From assembly GCF_001907675.1 (NCBI RefSeq), contig NZ_MPNT01000011.1, forward strand, positions 1 to 64,000: 64,000 bases of DNA, given 5' to 3'. Below the pieces are notes generated by a model. That model worked only from the letters and a program-made list of their open reading frames with translations. It was not told the origin of the DNA and searched no databases. Shown here in pieces: positions 62,756 to 64,000 of this stretch. Within the stretch, counting starts at the first letter, position 1. Each line of letters begins with the position of its first letter. This stretch comes from Mycobacterium paraffinicum (lineage in GTDB: Bacteria; Actinomycetota; Actinomycetes; Mycobacteriales; Mycobacteriaceae). The translations under genes were made by a program, and so were the position numbers.

Positions 62756-63604
62756 TCAGAAGCAGTGCTCGTCGGCGGGGAAAGCCCCCTCGGCCACCTC
62801 TTGCGCATATTGCATTGCGGCCCGCCGCAATTCCCCACCGATGTCGGCGAACCGCTTGACGAAGCGGGCGGCCTTTCCGGTGCTGACGCCGGCCATGTCC
62901 TGCCAGACCAGTACCTGGCCGTCGCAGTTCGGGCCCGCCCCGATGCCGATGGTCGGGATGGTCAGCTTGCCGGTGATCTGGGTGGCCAGTTCGGCCGGCA
63001 CCATCTCCATGACGACGGAGAACGCCCCGGCTTCGGCGACGGCGATCGCGTCGGCGACGGTCTGTTCCGCGCCGTCACCACGGCCCTGCACCCGGAAGCC
63101 GCCCAGGCTGTTCACGCTCTGCGGCGTGAACCCGATGTGGGCCATCACGGGGATGCCCGCCGCGGTGAGGCAGGCGATCTGCTCGGCCACCCGCTCGCCG
63201 CCCTCGAGTTTGATGGCGTGCGCGCCACCCTCCTTCATGAAGCGGGTGGCGGACGCCAAGGCCGCGGCCGGTCCCGCCTCATAGCTGCCGAACGGCAGGT
63301 CCGCGACGACCAGGGCGTGCCGGGCGCCGCGCACCACGCCGCGGACCAACGGAATCATCTCGTCGATCGAGACGGGCACCGTGGTGTCGTAGCCGTAGAC
63401 GACGTTGGCGGCCGAGTCGCCGACCAGCAGGACCGGAATGCCGGCTTCGTCGAAAATACGGGCGGTCGAATAGTCGTAGGCCGTCAGCATGGCCCACTTG
63501 TGCCCTTCGGCCTTCATCTTCTGCAGGTGGTGGGTGCGGATCTTGGTGAGCGGCTGGGTGTGCTCGGACGTGGCCGCACCATAAACGTTCTGCTCAGACA
63601 TCAT
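62756..63604 (-). CDS. panB: 3-methyl-2-oxobutanoate hydroxymethyltransferase PanB
   Basis: A 282-residue (beta/alpha)8 enzyme making ketopantoate from alpha-ketoisovalerate and methylene-THF, the first step of pantothenate synthesis. Mg-binding Asp residues are in VGDSAANVV and ADLPFGSY; catalytic Glu in VVMEMVP. Starts MM; ATG 63604 or 63601. It is divergent from the caeA start. Essential pathway in mycobacteria. Confidence 0.93.
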   Translation of the reverse strand: MMSEQNVYGAATSEHTQPLTKIRTHHLQKMKAEGHKWAMLTAYDYSTARIFDEAGIPVLLVGDSAANVVYGYDTTVPVSIDEMIPLVRGVVRGARHALVVADLPFGSYEAGPAAALASATRFMKEGGAHAIKLEGGERVAEQIACLTAAGIPVMAHIGFTPQSVNSLGGFRVQGRGDGAEQTVADAIAVAEAGAFSVVMEMVPAELATQITGKLTIPTIGIGAGPNCDGQVLVWQDMAGVSTGKAARFVKRFADIGGELRRAAMQYAQEVAEGAFPADEHCF

Positions 63605-63912
63605 TGTCCCTAGTGGTGGTCGGGTCGATCCTCGTGGCCCTGATCGGGTCCCCGGGTTCGTCTGACGGTGCCATTCTGCCATCTCGGCTGCGCCGTTGCA
63701 CCGTCCGTGTGATGTGAGCCATACCATGCGGGCCTGCGGCGCCCCAGTGGACCGACGCCGGCTTTTTTTCGCGCCCCGGAGCTATTGCCCGACTTGTGGG
63801 AGATGGCCGACGAGTTTGCGGAAGCGATGGCAGAGCTGCTGGCGGCACCTGGTGGCGGGACGGTGGTGCCGCTCATGAGGATCTCAGGTTTCCTCTGGCA
63901 GCATATGTTGGC
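63605..63912. other. 308-bp region between panB and caeA
   Basis: A divergent promoter region. A run of seven T (near 63763) lies on the plus strand. A short frame from 63785 (MPDLWEMADEFAEAMAELLA) has good codon use but shows no homology I recognise and overlaps the caeA start in another frame. No clear gene is called. Confidence 0.4.
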
Positions 63913-64000
63913 ATGGGTCTGTCTCGCCGCGTCAAGGTCGCGCGCACGCTGCTGGTTTGGGCAACGGTCGCTGCCGTAGCGCTCCTTCTCGCGGGTTGCG
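63913..64000 (+). CDS. caeA: CaeA (Hip1) serine protease/esterase, 5' end only
   Basis: Only the first 29 codons lie in the window. The start MGLSRRVKVARTLLVW and the signal ending LLLAGC (lipobox Cys29) match Rv2224c, a cell-wall-associated serine hydrolase that processes GroEL2 and affects immune evasion in M. tuberculosis. The catalytic part is outside the window, so activity cannot be judged. Divergent from panB. Confidence 0.75.
   Translation, partial: MGLSRRVKVARTLLVWATVAAVALLLAGC

Noticed and set aside
63785..63979. 64-residue plus-strand ORF before caeA
   Set aside because: It overlaps the caeA start in another frame, has no recognisable domain and no clear ribosome binding site. 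Left unannotated.

Overview
The window is from a slow-growing, non-tuberculous Mycobacterium; a member of or relative of the M. avium complex fits best, but the species is my inference. The evidence is high G+C, a complete fabD-acpM-kasA-kasB-accD6 mycolate operon with its MabR-type regulator next to aceE, mycothiol-dependent MscR, CYP124, PtpA/PtkA, and a gene order from about 10.7 kb to the right edge that follows the M. tuberculosis segment Rv2272 back to Rv2224c in inverted orientation. The M. tuberculosis locus equivalences are recalled from memory and were not searched.

Layout. 0-10 kb is accessory: a PapA-like acyltransferase, a Tat-exported Ami1-like amidase, a TetR-controlled VOC / SnoaL / FAH-hydrolase module, an SDR facing an MmyB-type regulator, a cutinase and a Baeyer-Villiger monooxygenase. 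10-25.6 kb holds DUF202 membrane proteins, a HAD hydrolase, an LppN-like lipoprotein, a SnoaL protein, CYP124, a DapB-like dehydrogenase, a membrane-anchored Hsp70-like protein (Rv2264c type), a SABATH-like methyltransferase beside the Rv2263-type SDR, then MBL/mscR, the Rv2258c and Rv2257c types and a DUF3145 protein. 25.6-30.3 kb is a lipid/glycerol block: lipid kinase, ADPS-like flavoenzyme, TetR regulator and glpD1. 30.3-33.5 kb is an accessory insert: deaminase, FAD monooxygenase, and a frameshifted DUF559 gene bracketed by two identical 58-bp palindromes.

33.5-43.3 kb is the fatty acid and mycolate core: accD6, kasB, kasA, acpM and fabD, all on the minus strand, behind a MabR-type inverted repeat, then mabR and aceE. 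43.5-50.9 kb carries a lipoprotein, DUF3052, ahpE, tRNA-Val(TAC), an epoxide hydrolase, VOC, DUF2236, cobD, SURF1, ptpA and ptkA. 51-55 kb is a tightly overlapped operon: cobC, Nif3-like, zinc-ribbon coiled coil, and RNase H/phosphatase. 55-59.2 kb is an accessory redox island: decayed TetR, frameshifted molybdoenzyme, ferredoxin, P450 and a 2-oxoglutarate oxygenase. rnpB, a CYTH-CHAD protein, a secreted GH5-like hydrolase, panB and the first codons of caeA (hip1) finish the window.

Non-coding structure is rich. It includes a shared TetR operator, MIRU-like leader elements ending in a ribosome binding site, a family of long palindromes with the core GAGCAGACACAAA, convergent genes whose stop codons share the tetranucleotide CTAG, and three genes each broken by a single extra base at a short homopolymer. 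I saw no CRISPR array, transposase, prophage or plasmid functions. The best candidate for an undescribed system is the TetR / VOC / SnoaL / FAH module at 2.2-5.2 kb, whose two transcription units share one operator sequence and together look like a ring-cleavage pathway.
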